The translations under genes were made by a program, and so were the position numbers. This document shows positions 22,551 to 34,700 of a DNA stretch of 64,000 nucleotides, piece by piece (position 1 is the stretch's first letter; each line of letters begins with the position of its first letter). Source of the DNA: Zantedeschia hybrid cultivar (lineage: Eukaryota; Streptophyta; Magnoliopsida; Alismatales; Araceae). The notes under the pieces were generated by a model. That model ran no database searches, was not told the origin of the DNA, and saw only the letters and a program-made list of their open reading frames with translations. The DNA lies in NCBI GenBank assembly GCA_030544215.1, contig JARZZO010000013.1, forward strand, positions 21,690,729-21,754,728. The letters run 5' to 3'.

Positions 22551-24128
22551 TGTAAGGAATCGCCATGAACGCAGCGGAAATAAAAATGTTTCCTTTGTAT
22601 CGGTTGCTGGGGTCGTAAAATGGACATTAAAATCTAAGCGGGAAGAACAGTTCTTCACCTTTGCGGGGTTTCGAATCTCCCGTGGATGATGCCGACTCGG
22701 TAATCGCGCACGCGCACGATCTCTAGAGGTATCCACACGAGTTCCCGCAGCAGACGCGATTTCCTCCTCGACTTGAGTGTTCCGACCAGATCTCAAATCC
22801 ACCATGCGCGGAGAGAGACAGATCCACTCTGAGAAGGAGAGAGAGAGAGGAGAGAGAGAATCTGGGGAGTAAAATTTGTCCAACTAACTTTTTACCACTC
22901 CCCCTTGGCCCTCCTTATATAAAAATAAGGATAAGCACAAGAGTTAATCCTCATGATTATCCAAGAGTTTGGCCTTGGATAATTCTCCATTAAATCTTCA
23001 TGTTTATCCTGCAGCTTTTCACAAAAACCCAGATAAGCATGAAATTTAACATCTCTCACCGTCTGACGAGAACTCTTATGTGTGTGACCCTCTAGGCCCA
23101 TATATCAGTCCGGTTGCAAGCCCATTAAACTTAGAATTGTTTCTTGAGTTTAATATTTATTAATTAACATTTAAACATCACATGTTAAATGATTAATTTA
23201 ATAAACAAGTGAATTATCATCTGATGATTAAATCACTTGGCCTTCTGATCATGAACAGCACCAAACACTACCTCATTATCCCAGAAGATATAAGGGATAC
23301 TGTTCCCTTCAATTGAACCTTTCCGTTTGCAGGTGCCGCACAGATATAATCCTTCACTCATGCAATGTCCCGATAATGCAAGGGTATGGTTTTATAGTCA
23401 AACCCTTTATCGCATTATCCAGATGGATTCCAGTACACAGTTAATATCTAGAAAGACATCTCTTTCATTTGACCCTGGCCAGGGATTTCTGTGTACACAT
23501 CCATAGGACATTCTCTCTCTAGTCTTATACCAAGAGTGAGTGATCCCTTGTTGTTCACTCAATTACCTTCGCAAGCTTTCCACTGTATTTGAAAGACCGA
23601 TTATGGTGGACTTAATGGTTAAAGTCCACGAGTCAGAGAATCAAGATACAATGGTCCACAAACAAGGTATCATTAGTGACTCAGGTCAAAGGAGCAAATG
23701 TGCTACTGCAACGATTGAGTTCCTTGGTTGACTAATAGGTATAATTACCATCCAGGAATTCTTATTTGGGTCTGTTCAGTGAACTCATTCTCTAATGAGC
23801 ACCCACTTGTTTGTCTAAGTGTCACCACACGAGTGAATGTGAGATCATTAACCCTCATCACATGAGCAGACATAACTTGTGTCGATCTTATCGGATATTT
23901 AATGTCCATCTCAAATATCCTATGATCGAGAACTGTTTAAGACAATTGCCTTAGGATATTGATCTCACTATTATGATCTCATCATGATTCAATATCCCAT
24001 ACATTTGTCTATGGACCTTCATTACGATAGTCGTTTGCGAGAACTATTAAATGAAGAAATAATTGCCTTTATTAATAATCTGAACTAGAATGTACAATGA
24101 TTGGCTTTGAGGCCACCCAATTCTAACA
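22551..24128 (-). repeat. 5' LTR of element A
   Basis: 1,578 bp, the same termini as 14569-16145 and one base longer (AAGC in place of AAC at about 22935). A TATA-like TTTATATAAGG is at 22913-22923. The following pentamer ATCCC (24129-24133) repeats the left flank. Confidence 0.92.
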
Positions 24129-24379
24129 ATCCCATCGTTGTAGGACAACAGTGGGAGCAATCAGTTGTGTGATCGAGCCATGGTCTCTTCAGAAGTTACA
24201 GAACATTCTAAGGCTCTTTCACAGGTTCAGAGATAAAGGATAAAGAGGAAATAACGTAATGGAAATGTTCCATCTGCAGATCAATTAGCAGATCCCTGAC
24301 CAAGTCTTAGTCACAGACTTTTTGTGAGCATCACCTAGATTTGATGGAGATCAAATGCGAAAGTGATTGGCTTGAGTCC
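24129..24379 (+). pseudogene. 3' end of D gag-pol (RNase H tail), after element A
   Basis: Resumes D at the ATCCC duplication. The translation, with stops and shifts, retains the tail of copia RNase H: a piece like ISRSLTKS near 24290-24320 corresponds to ADPLTKP, and the last codons read ESDWLESKW just before the polypurine tract. It joins 14563 of the interrupted D coding region. Confidence 0.75.
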
Positions 24380-24390
24380 AAGTGGGAGAT
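24380..24390 (+). other. Polypurine tract of element D
   Basis: AAGTGGGAGAT immediately before the 3' LTR start TGATGGATATAGG at 24391. Confidence 0.85.
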
Positions 24391-25974
24391 TGATGGATAT
24401 AGGTGTCCTCTAAGCCGATCATTAGGCACCTATTTCAATCTGGTTCACTAATAAATGGCATTAAATTCATTATGTAGATTGGTATATTTATAATTGCGCA
24501 TAATGAAGTCCATGAATATGTGCAATAGTCATCAGATTATGATGAGATCATAATAATGAGACTGATAACTTATAAACACATATTCTCAATTGTTCCTAGT
24601 CGTAGGATGTTTGATAAGGACATCAAACATCCGGTTAGACTAGTACAGGTTATTCCAGCTCATATGATGAGGGTGACTGATCTCGTTGGTTACTAGTGTA
24701 GAGACACAATGGTAAACCTGTAGGTGCTCATTGGAGAATGAGTTCACTGAACTGATCCGACATGAATCGCCGAATGGTAATTTACCTGACTGCAATCGGC
24801 TTGATTCATCGTCACAGTAGCGTGGTTGATCCTTGGACTTGAGACACCAAAGACACCTTGTCGGTGGACTTCTGGACTTTGACTTTGACCTACGAATCCC
24901 TATCTACGGGATCTCAAATAGTCAAGGATCGGGTCCAGCGGAAGACCTTCGAAGGTGATTGTATGTTCAATAGAGGATCGTTCGCTCTCAGGTAACTGGA
25001 GAGAGAATGCTCTAGAGTAGATATGCAGGAGTCTCTGGCCAGAGCAGAAACAATATCAGAAAAATGGTTTTTGGATATTGTACAGTGGAGTCTGATTCAA
25101 GTGAGTTGACTATCTAGGGTTTGACAGTTGACCATACTCTAGGTTAACTCGAGAGCATTGTGCGAACGAAGGATTATAGCCACGTAGTAACTGTGGACGG
25201 ACAGATTCCATGAGTGGGTTGCTAAACCCCATTACCTTCCGGGATCATGCGGTGTTGCTTGGCACCCAACTTGATCAGAAGTTCGACCGAATTTACATGC
25301 GATGTCAATTCGGTTAAGTAATTAGTTAATATATAGATATTAATTAATTACAATAAGTCAATAACTAGTTATTGGACTTAACAGGCTGAAAACCGGACTG
25401 GTAAATGGGCCTAAAGGGTCACACGCAATAAGATTCTCAGTCGGTGGTACATAAGTGAGATTTATATTAACTCGGGGACTTTTGTGAAAAGTCGCGCCGA
25501 CTTAATATATATACACGCTGTTGAGAAACCCTAGGCCAAGCTCCAGGATTTTTCTTGCTGGCCGTCATCCCCCTTTCTCTCTCTTCCTCTGGGCGTCCCG
25601 TTCGGCGCGCCAGAACAGCTTCCGTCTCCGCCGCATGTGATTCCCGAAAGTCGGGAATTCCCGTCGGCAGGATTTCCGCAACCGTTGCGGCGACGGATCT
25701 CAGTGAGCGAGCTGAAACGGACGAGGGATCGAGGACGAACCATCGCGGAGGATCGCGTGGATACCGCTGGAGGCGGGACGCTTGTGCAGCTTGCGGCATC
25801 ACCTCGACGGAACTGAGACGGAAGCGGATTCGAATCCGCGAATGGTAATCGGATTACTTCTCGTAGTTTTCGATTTGAGTTTTTTCGTTCCGAATCGGAT
25901 TAGCGGGCATCGGGCGGGTTTATTTTTGTTCTTCGTTTCCACTGCGTTCTTCGCATCCCGCCCGGATTCCAACA
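24391..25974 (+). repeat. 3' LTR of element D
   Basis: 1,584 bp, the same termini as the 5' LTR (TGATGG ... CCAACA). It is followed by GAGAC, the second copy of the target-site duplication, and then by the remainder of LTR E. Confidence 0.92.
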
Positions 25975-27252
25975 GAGACACAATGGTAAACCTGTAGGTG
26001 CTCATTGGGGAATGAGTTCACTGAACTGATCCGACATGAATCGCCGAATGGTAATTTACCTGACTGTTAATTGGCTTGATTCATCGTCACAGTGGCGTGG
26101 TTGATCCTTGGACTTGAGACACCAAAGACACCTTGTAAGTGGACTTCTGGACTTTGACCTTGACCTACAAATCCCTATCCACGGGATCTCTAATAGTCAA
26201 GGATTGGGTCCAGCGGAAGACCTTCGAAGATGATTTCGTGTTCAATAAATAAAGGATCGTTCGCTCTCAGGTAACTGGAGAGAGAATGCTCTAGAATAGA
26301 TCCGTAGGAGTCTCTGGCCAGAGCAGAAACAATATCAGAAAATAGGTTTTCGGATATTGTAAAGCGGAGTCTGATTCAAGTGAGTTGACCATCTAGGATT
26401 TGACAGTTGACCATACCCTAGGTTAACTCGAGAGCATTGTGCGAACGAAGGATTATAGCCACGCGGTAATTGTGGACGGATAGGTTCCATAAGTGGGTTG
26501 CTGAACCCCATTACCTTTCGGGATCATGCGGTGTTGCTTGGCACCTAACTTGATCGGAAGTCCGACCGAATTTACATGAGATGTTAATTCGCTTAAGTAA
26601 TTACTTAATATCTAGATATTAATTAATTACAATAAGTCAATAACTAGTTATTGGACTTAACGGGCTGAAAATCAGACTGGTTAATGGGCCTAGAGGGTCA
26701 CACGCAAACAGATTCTTAGTTGGTGGTGTTTTAGTGGGATTTATATTAATTCGGGGACTTCTGTGAAAAGTCGCACCGACTTAATATATACGCGCTATTG
26801 AGAAACCCTGGGCTAAGCTCCAGGGTTTCCCTATGCTGGCCTCCCCCCTTTCTCTCTCCTCCTCCTCCTCTGGGTGCCCCGTTCGAGGCGTCGGGATAGT
26901 CTCCGTCTCCAACGCGCGCAATTCCCGAAAGTCGGGAATTCCCGTCCACGGGTTTTCGGACATCGTTGTGGCAACGAATCTTCAGCGAGCAAGTTGATAT
27001 TGATGAGGGAGCGAGGACGAACCATCGCGGAGGATCGCATGGATACCGCTGGAGGCCGGACACTTGTGCGGCTCGCAGTATCGCCTCGACAGAACCGAAA
27101 CGGAAGCATATTCGAATCCTTGCACGGTGATTTGATCATCCCGTTTGTTTTTCAGTTTATCGTTTTTCATTCCGAATCGGATCAGAGGGCATCGAGCAGG
27201 ATTTTGTTCACTGTTTCCGTTGCGTTCTTCATGTCCCGCTCGGATCCCAACA
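25975..27252 (+). mobile_element. Copia LTR 'E', right part
   Basis: Continues LTR E from the break at 7078: GAGACACAATGGTAAACC through the TATA region (about 26790) to the terminus CGGATCCCAACA at 27252. No primer site follows, so E is either a solo LTR or an LTR whose internal region was lost. It is more diverged from the D LTRs than they are from each other. Confidence 0.85.
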
Positions 27253-28090
27253 GTGATCCCGGAAGGTAATGGGGTTCAGCAACCCACTCATGGAACATGT
27301 TCGTCCACAGTTACCGCGTGGCTATAATCCTTCGTTCGCACAATGCTCTCGAGTTAACCTAGGGCATGGTCACCTGTCAAACCCTAGATGGTCAACTCAC
27401 TCAAATCAGAATCCGCTGTACAATATCCGAAAACACTTTTTCTAATAGTGTCTGTTCTAGCTAGAGACTTCTGTGGATCTATTCTAGAGCATTCTCTCTC
27501 CAGTTACCTAAGAGCGAACGACCCTCTATTGAACACACAATCACCTTCGAAGGTCTTGACTATTAGAAATCCCGTGGATAGGGATTCGTAAGGCAAGGTC
27601 AAAGCCCAGAAGTCCACTGACAAGATGTCTTTGGTGTCTCAAGTTCAAGGACCAACCACGCCACTGTGACGATGAATCAAGCCGGTTAACAGTCAAATAA
27701 ATTATCATTCGGCGATTCATGTCAGATCAGTTCAGTGAACTCATTCCCTAATGAGTACCTACAGGTTCACCTTTATGTCTCCACACAAATGACTAACGAG
27801 ATCAGTCCCCCTCATCATATGAGTTGGAATAACCTGTACTAGCCTTACCAGATGTTTGATGTCCTTCTTAAACATCCTACGGCTAGGAACAGTTAAGAAT
27901 ATGTGTTTATAAGTCATCAGTCTCATTATTATTATCTCATCATAATCCAATGACTATTGCACACATTCATGAACTTCATTATGTGTACTTATTGATAGGT
28001 CAATCTATATAATTGATAAATGACATTTATTAGTGAACCAGATTCAAATAGGTGCCTTATGATTGGCTGTAAGGACACCTATATCCATCA
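27253..28090 (-). mobile_element. Inverted copia LTR fragment F
   Basis: Reverse complement of the first ~840 bp of the D/E-type LTR. It ends at 28090 with CCATCA, the LTR 5' terminus on the minus strand. It begins abruptly inside the LTR next to the end of E. On the right it abuts Athila-like integrase coding sequence, so F marks an insertion into that gene. Confidence 0.8.
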
Positions 28091-28971
28091 ACGGGAACAT
28101 ACCAATAGGAGTTTTGTATGCAGTCCGATAGGCCCATAAAGTATCATCTAATATTTCAGACTAGTCTTTCCTATCGAGCCTAATAGACTATTGCAAAATA
28201 TTTTTTTATCTCTCTAGATATTTTCACTTGGCCGCTAGTTTGGAAATGGTAAGGGATAGCAGGCTTATGAGTAATCCCATATCTCTTGAGCAATGCTCGA
28301 AATTGGGAATGAGTGAAGTGTGACCCACCATCACTAATGATAGCCTTGGGCTAGCTGAACCTAGAAAAGATATTTTTCTGGACAAATTTCATGGCCACCT
28401 TATGATCATTGGTTCGGGTGGCTATCGCTTTAATCAATTTGGAAACATAATCCACTGCCACCAAGATATACTCATGTCCAAAACATGGTGGAAAAGGACC
28501 TATGAAATCTATCCCCCAAATATCAAAAATTTCAACCACTAGAATTGGATTAAGTGGCATCATATCTCTTATGGCCATGTTCCCTACAGCTTGGCATTTT
28601 ATGCAAGTTTTACTAAACTCATATGCATCCTTAAAGAGTATAGACCAATAAAATCTGTTCTGCAAGACCTTGACTGCAGTTTTCTTTCCTGAAAAATGGC
28701 CTCCACAAGCAACATTGTGGCAAAAGTTCAACACACTTTGTTGTTCTTCCTCAGGGACACATCTACGAATAATTTGATCTGGACAGATTCTGAAGAGTTC
28801 AGAGTCTTCCCAGAAATAATACTTCTCTTGAGAGAAGAATCTATCTTTTTCATTTATTGTCCATCCTAGAGGAAGTTGGCCGGTCACCTTAAGGTTCACA
28901 ATATGCGCATACCATGGTGGTGAAGTGTAAGAAATGGCCAAGAGATGTTCATCAAGAAATGAATCTTTCAT
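28091..28971 (-). pseudogene. Athila-like gypsy integrase fragment
   Basis: Zinc-binding HHCC region with H...H in FCHNVACGGHFSGKK and CIKCQ, then the core start (DIWGIDFIGPFP, ILVAVDYVSKL) and, after a stop near 28351, continuation to DTLWAYRTAYKTPIGMFP at the left edge where LTR fragment F breaks it. The order after RT and RNase H is the Ty3/Gypsy order. The integrase C-terminus and the 3' end of the element are not in this window. Confidence 0.85.
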
Positions 28972-29583
28972 TAGTTCATTGTCCGGAATCTGGATTCAAG
29001 AGAGATGGTCGGCTACTACATTCTCAGATCTCTTCTTGTCCCGAATCTACAAATCAAATTCTTGGAGAAGTAAGATCCACCTTATTAGTCTAGGTTTTGC
29101 ATCTTTCTTGGTCAACAAATATTTTAAAGTTGAGCGATCAGAATATATAATCACTTTTACCCTCAAAAAATAGGAACGAAAGTTTTCCAGGCAAAGACAA
29201 CAGCCAACAATTCTTTCTCCGTGGTGGTATAATTCATCTGAGCATCAACAAGTGTGCGACTTGCATAATAAATCACCATAGGACGTTTATTAATTCTTTT
29301 CCCAATATTGCACCTATAGCATAATCAGATGTATCACACATTATTTCAAAAGGCAAAGACTAATTAGGATATTGAAGAATAGGGGCCTTGGTCAGAGCCT
29401 CTTTTAAGGTCTTGAATGCCTCTAAGCATGATTCATCTAGGTGGAATGGGACATCTTTGACTAGAATAAGAGTTAGAAGTCCAGCAATTTGGGAGAAATT
29501 TTGTATGAACCAGCGATAGAAATCGGCATGGCCCAAAAATGAGCGAATTTGCTTTACCGAGGTAGGTGGAGGAAGATTAGAAA
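28972..29583 (-). pseudogene. Athila-like RNase H and connection domain, frameshifted
   Basis: Between RT and integrase the minus strand reads, across shifts and stops, through SVKQIRSFLGHADFYRWFI, then AFKTLKEALTKAPIL, SDYAIGAILG and TTEKELLAVVFA. These are the usual gypsy connection and RNase H landmarks. No single frame is open. Confidence 0.75.
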
Positions 29584-30160
29584 TTAAGCTAACCTTGCTT
29601 TATCCACCTCAATACCCTTCCCGGAAATTATGTGTCCCAAAACTATGCCCTCTTTCACCATAAAGTGACTATTCTCCCAACTCAGAACTAGATTGGCCTT
29701 AATGCATCTTCCAATCACTTTTTTCAAAATTTCTAGACAAATGTCAAATGAGTCCCCAAATATCAAAAAATCGTCTATGAATACTTCAAGGAACTCTCCC
29801 ACCATGTTCGAGAAGATAGCCAGCATGCACCTTTGAAAAGTTGTTCGTGCATTACAAAGTCGAAATGGCATTCTTTGAAAGGCAAAGGTGTCATACGGAC
29901 ATGTGAACGTGGTCTTTTCCTGATCCTCTAGATAGATGGCCACTTGATTGTATCCTAAGTATCTATCCAAGAAGCAAAAATATTTTTGACCCGCTAGTTT
30001 CTCCAGAATTTGATCAATAAACAGGAGTGGGAAATAATCTTTCTTTGTCATTGCATTTAATTTTCTGTAATCGATGTAAACTCTCCACCATATGGTCAAC
30101 CTAGTGGGCATTTCTTCGCCTTGTTCATTTCTCACCACGGTTAATCAAGATTTCTTTGGC
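29584..30160 (-). pseudogene. Athila-like reverse transcriptase, interrupted at its N-terminus by element B
   Basis: The frame runs through RVYIDYRKLNAMTKKDYFP, FLDRYLGYNQVAI, FTCPYDTFAFQRMPFRLCNA and the catalytic FIDDFLIFG. Upstream, the end of the same gene (WVSPTQIV) sits at about 39656-39700, on the other side of element B. The join falls in the SPTQIV/PKK stretch typical of Athila RT. A stop separates PKKS from the rest. Confidence 0.88.
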
Positions 30161-30165
30161 ACTAC
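30161..30165 (+). repeat. Target-site duplication of element B, left copy
   Basis: ACTAC; the right copy at 39651-39655 is ACTAT (one transition). The pair lies in the interrupted Athila pol codons. Confidence 0.85.
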
Positions 30166-31718
30166 TGTTGGGTTCTCGGGTTTCTCTGGATCTCCCGCGC
30201 AGCGGAAATAAAATTAAAAGTGGAGATCCATTCCCATTTCGAAAAATCTAAAATTTCGATAATCGGATTATCAGAACTTACCGTGTGCAGATGTGAATCC
30301 GCAACCATTCGGTTCCGTCGGTGCAACGCCGCAAGCCGCGCAAGCGTCTGGTCTTTAGCGGAGTCCACGCGATCCTCCTCGCGACGGATATCCTCACGTT
30401 CCTCATTCTTCGCAGCCACGAAACCTCCGCTGGTCGCCGCAACGCGCGGTCGATTTCCCGTCAAACGGGAGTCGGTGAAGCGACGGAGTAGATCTGGGGA
30501 TCCGGATCTGGCCTGGGGCGCCAGAGAGAGAGAGAGAGAAACAGAGAAGGGGGCGGCTAGGGTTAGCAGCAGCTTGGCCTACTCAGCCCGTTCGCTATAT
30601 TTTATACTAACCGCGCGATTTTTCATAAAAACCCCCGGTTTGTATAAAACCAACTTATTTATCCATCGCCTTGAGAATCTTTTGCATGTGACCTTCTAGG
30701 CCCAATTACCAGTCTGGTTAATAGCCCAATAAGCCAAGTGACTCCTCATTGGCTTTATTAATCAATTAATAACCCTTTATTAATTAATTAATCAATCAAA
30801 TTGATATCGCACATCGAATTCGATCGGGCCTCCAATCACGTTGGGTGCCAAGCAACACCGCGTGAACCCGGAAGGTATCGGGGTTAAGTAACCCACTCTT
30901 AGAACCTTTCTACCGACAGTTACCACGTGGATATAATCCTTCATTCGTACAATACTCTCGAGTCGACTCAGGGTATGGCGTGCTGTCAAACCTTAACCGG
31001 TTGACTCACTTGGATTTGATGTCGTTGATGAATATCGTAAAACTCCTTTCCCAATATTATCGTCCGCCCTGGCCAGGGACTTTCGCGCATCCTTCCTAGA
31101 GCATTCTCTCTCATCGTACCGAGAGCGAATGATTCCATATTGATACACACTTCTCTTCGACGGTTTTCTGTTGTATTCGATCCTTGGTTGTTTAGAACCC
31201 CATGGTTAGAGATTCATAAACCAAGGTCAAAGCATAGAAGTCCACCGCTAAGGTGTCCTTGGTGTCTCAGGTCCGAAGACCATCCACGTAGCTGCGACAA
31301 TAGAATCAAGCTGGTTGATAGTGAGGTACAGTACCATCCAACGATTCAGTCGGATCAATTCAATGAACTCATTCTCCAATGAGCACCTACAGATTCGCTT
31401 TAGTGTCTCCACACAAGTGACTTATGAGATCAGTCACCCTCATCATATGAGCAGGAGTAATCTGTACTAGTCTAACCGGATATCCAATGTCCTTCTCGGA
31501 TATCCTCCGACTAAGAACGATTAAGAATATGTGTGTTTAAGTGATTAGTCTCATTAGTATGATCTCATCATAATCTGATCACTATCGCACATATTCACGA
31601 ACTTCATTATGAGACGATAATTAATACGATTTACACACAATGAATATTATGCCATTATATTAATAAATGAACGAGATTTACATAGTCACATTGGCTTGTA
31701 GGCCACCTAAGACTAATA
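30166..31718 (-). repeat. 3' LTR of element B
   Basis: 1,553 bp; termini on the minus strand are TATTAGTCTTAGG (first bases mutated from TGTTAG) and CCCAACA. TATA-like TATAAAATATA lies at 30596-30606. It lacks a 12-bp segment present in the 5' LTR near 38365. Divergence from the partner LTR is strongly uneven (see findings). Confidence 0.9.
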
Positions 31719-31729
31719 ATCTCCCACTT
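31719..31729 (-). other. Polypurine tract of element B
   Basis: AAGTGGGAGAT on the minus strand directly before the 3' LTR. Confidence 0.8.
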
Positions 31730-31732
31730 GGA

Positions 31733-34700
31733 CTAAAGTTAATCACCTTTATGTAATAAGCCTATAGACTTTAGGTGACGCTCAAACACAATTTGAGCCA
31801 ACGGCTTTCTTAGTGGATATGTTACCTTGTCGACAGATGGAACTCTTTCCACCACTACATCTCCTCTAGATATGATCTCTCTGATAAGATGAAAGTGCCT
31901 CATAATATGCTTTGATTTCTGATGAGTCCGCGGCTCTTTCGCTTACGCAATCGCTCCATTGTTGTCGCACAACAGTGGAACAGGTTCAGAGATGCTGGGA
32001 ACTACGCCAAGATCGGTGATGAATTTCTTCAACCATACTGCTTCCTTGGCGGCTTCAGTTGTAGCGATGTACTCAACTTCAGTCGTCGAATATGCAGTAG
32101 TTGCTTGCTTGGAACTCTTCCAGCACACTGTGCCTCCGTTCAAAGTAAACACAAATCCAGATGTAGACTTGCTATCATCTGGATCTGACTGGAAACTCGA
32201 GTCAGTAAAGCCTCGCAGTTTCAAGTCACCTCCTCCTTAAACCAGAAACATATCCTTAGTTCTTCTCAAGTACTTAAGGATACATTTAACAACCTTCCAG
32301 TGCTCTTCGCCTGGATCAGCCTGAAATCTGCTCGTAACACTTAGAGCAAATGCAACATCAGGCCATGTAGATAGCATAGCATACATGATAGATCTTATGG
32401 CAGAGGCATAGGGTATTCTATCCATGAATGCCCTCTCATCAGGAGTCTTAGGAGACTGCTCCTTTGAAAGACTAATTCCATGTCTCATCGGTATGAGACC
32501 TTTCTTGGAATTTTCCATGCCAAACCTTTTGACTATGGTGTCTATGTACAAGGATTGGGTCATTCCAAGCATCCCCTTTGATCTATCTCTATAGATCCGT
32601 ATTCCTAATACGTAGGATGCTTCTCCCAAATCCTTTATGGAGATATTTTTCGATAGCCAGATCTTTACTGATAACATCAAAGCCACATCATTCCCAATGA
32701 GTAGTATGTCATCTACATAAAGAACTAGAAAAGTGACTGCAGTCCCACTGGTCTTCTTGTACACAAAAGGCTCATCTTCAATTTTAATAAAGTCATAAGA
32801 CTTGACAGCCTCGTCAAATCTTATGTTCCAGCTCCGGGAAGCTTGCTTCAATCCATAAATGGACCTTTGAAGCTTGCACACTTTATCTGAAGATTCTTTG
32901 GATGTGAAACCTTCAGGTTGTATCATATACACTTCTTCCTCAAGGTTATCATTGAGGAAGGCAGTCTTCACATCCATCTGCCAAATCTCGTAATCGAGGT
33001 GTGCAGCAATGCCGAGTAGAACTCTGATCGATTTTATCATGGCAACTGGTGAGAAAGTGTCGTCATAGTCAATTCCTTGCCTTTAACGATATTCCTTTGC
33101 CACCAACCTTGTCTTATAAGTATCAATCCGTCCATCAGCATCGATCTTTCTCTTAAAGATCCACTTGCATCCAATAGGTACAATACCCTCGAGCAAGTCC
33201 TCCAAGTCCCAAACTTGGTTGGTGTACGTGGACTGGATTTCTAAGTTCATGGCTTATCGCCATTTTCCGGCTTCTGGGCCTTCTATGGACTCCTGGTAAG
33301 TTTTAGGATCATCATCCTTATTATATTCTACCTTAGACTCACCTTCAGCGATATGTCCTACATGTCGTTCGGATAGTTTAAGTAATCTACCAGATCTTCG
33401 AGGCTCATTTGTGTATACCTGAACAGATTCAGGAACTGTTATCTCATTTAATGATAATGCAGCTGTTTGAGGATCTGAAACCTCTTCCAGTACTATTTTA
33501 CTCCCATTATCCTCCTGGAGAAGGTATTCCTCTTCTAGGTGGACAGCCTTCCTGACGACAAACACCTTTTGTTCACCAGGATGGTAAAAGTAGTATCCAA
33601 AGGTTTCCTTTGGATATCCCACAAACTTGCATTTATCAGTTTGTGATTCCAGCTTGTCTGGATCATGCCTCTTCACATGAGCAAGACAACCCTAGACTTT
33701 AATATGTTTAAATTCTTGTTTCCTGCCTTTCAATATCTCATATGGAGTAGAGGTCACATACTTGCTAGGTATTCTGTTCAGTAGGTATGTTGCTGACTCT
33801 AGAGCATACCCCTAGAGGGACACTGATAATCCCGAAAAGCTCATCATGGATTGCACCATGTCCAACAAGGTGCGATTCCTCCTTTCTGATACACCATTCA
33901 TTTGTGGGGTATATAGAGGGGTCAATTGAGAAAGGATACCATTATCCTTTAAGAATTGTGTGAAATTAGTACTCAAGTATTCTCTTTCTCGATCTGATCG
34001 AAGAGTTTGAATACTCTTTCCTAATTGCTTCTCTACCTCATTCTTGAACTCCTTGAACTTCTCAAACGCTTCCGACTTGTACTTCATCAAGTACACATAG
34101 CCGAATCTTGAGAAGTCATCAGTGAACGTAATGAAGTAAGAAAAGCCACCTTTGGCTTGGGTGGACATTAGACCACATACATTCGAATGCATTAGTTCCA
34201 AAATATCCTCGGCACATTCTCTATGTCCAGTAAATGGAGATTTTTCCATCTTTCCCATAGGGCAGGATTCACATGTCGCAAACGATTCATAATCGAATGC
34301 TGTTAAATAACCATACTTATGCAACATTTGCAACCTACTTTCACCAATATGTCCAAGTCTACAATCCCACATGTAGGCTTGGTTCACACAATTCTTGCTC
34401 TTCTTAAGAACACTATCAATTTGAAGATTGTAATAAGAAACATCTAAAAGATATAGTCCGTTGACTAAAGATGCCGAAGCTATTGATTTATTACCATAAT
34501 AAATCGAACAACTTCTATGTTCTATCGTCAACCTATATCCTATCTTGTCCAAACAAGATACTGATACGATGTTCTTTATTATGCTAGGAACATAATAACA
34601 ATCTTCTAATGATAAAACGTCACCAGATGGAAGCCTGAGGTTTGTTGTCCCAACAGCAATTGCCGTAACTTTTGCACTGTTTCCTAGCCTCAGTTCCAGC

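Larger units (their letters stand above)
14569..24128 (-). mobile_element. Copia element A, nearly intact (9,560 bp)
   Basis: A Ty1/Copia element on the minus strand: 5' LTR 22551-24128, tRNA-iMet primer site 22538-22549, leader, a single gag-pol frame 20101-16160, polypurine tract 16146-16156, 3' LTR 14569-16145, perfect TSD ATCCC. By hand I count about 25 substitutions and one 1-bp indel between the LTRs (about 98.4% identity). The only coding defects I can see are two nonsense codons, both at tryptophan positions. It is the only copia element in the window with a full-length gag and is nested inside element D. Confidence 0.93.
7079..25974 (+). mobile_element. Copia element D, non-autonomous, split by element A
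   Basis: A complete but degenerate Ty1/Copia retrotransposon: 5' LTR 7079-8664, tRNA-iMet primer site 8666-8677, leader, gag-pol remnant, polypurine tract 24380-24390, 3' LTR 24391-25974. Element A (14569-24128) lies inside it; without A, D is about 9.3 kb. Flanking pentamers GAGAT (7074-7078) and GAGAC (25975-25979) are a target-site duplication with one change. Its coding part is about 2.8 kb against about 3.9 kb in A, so D has lost coding sequence as well as taking many stops. By eye its LTRs differ at 4-5% of sites, more than those of A, which fits A being the younger insertion. Confidence 0.9.

Noticed and set aside
30220..30699. 159-codon frame, repeated as 142 codons at 38203-38631
   Set aside because: Both lie in the LTRs of B on the antisense strand, are not bounded by usual signals and contain GA-repeat translation.
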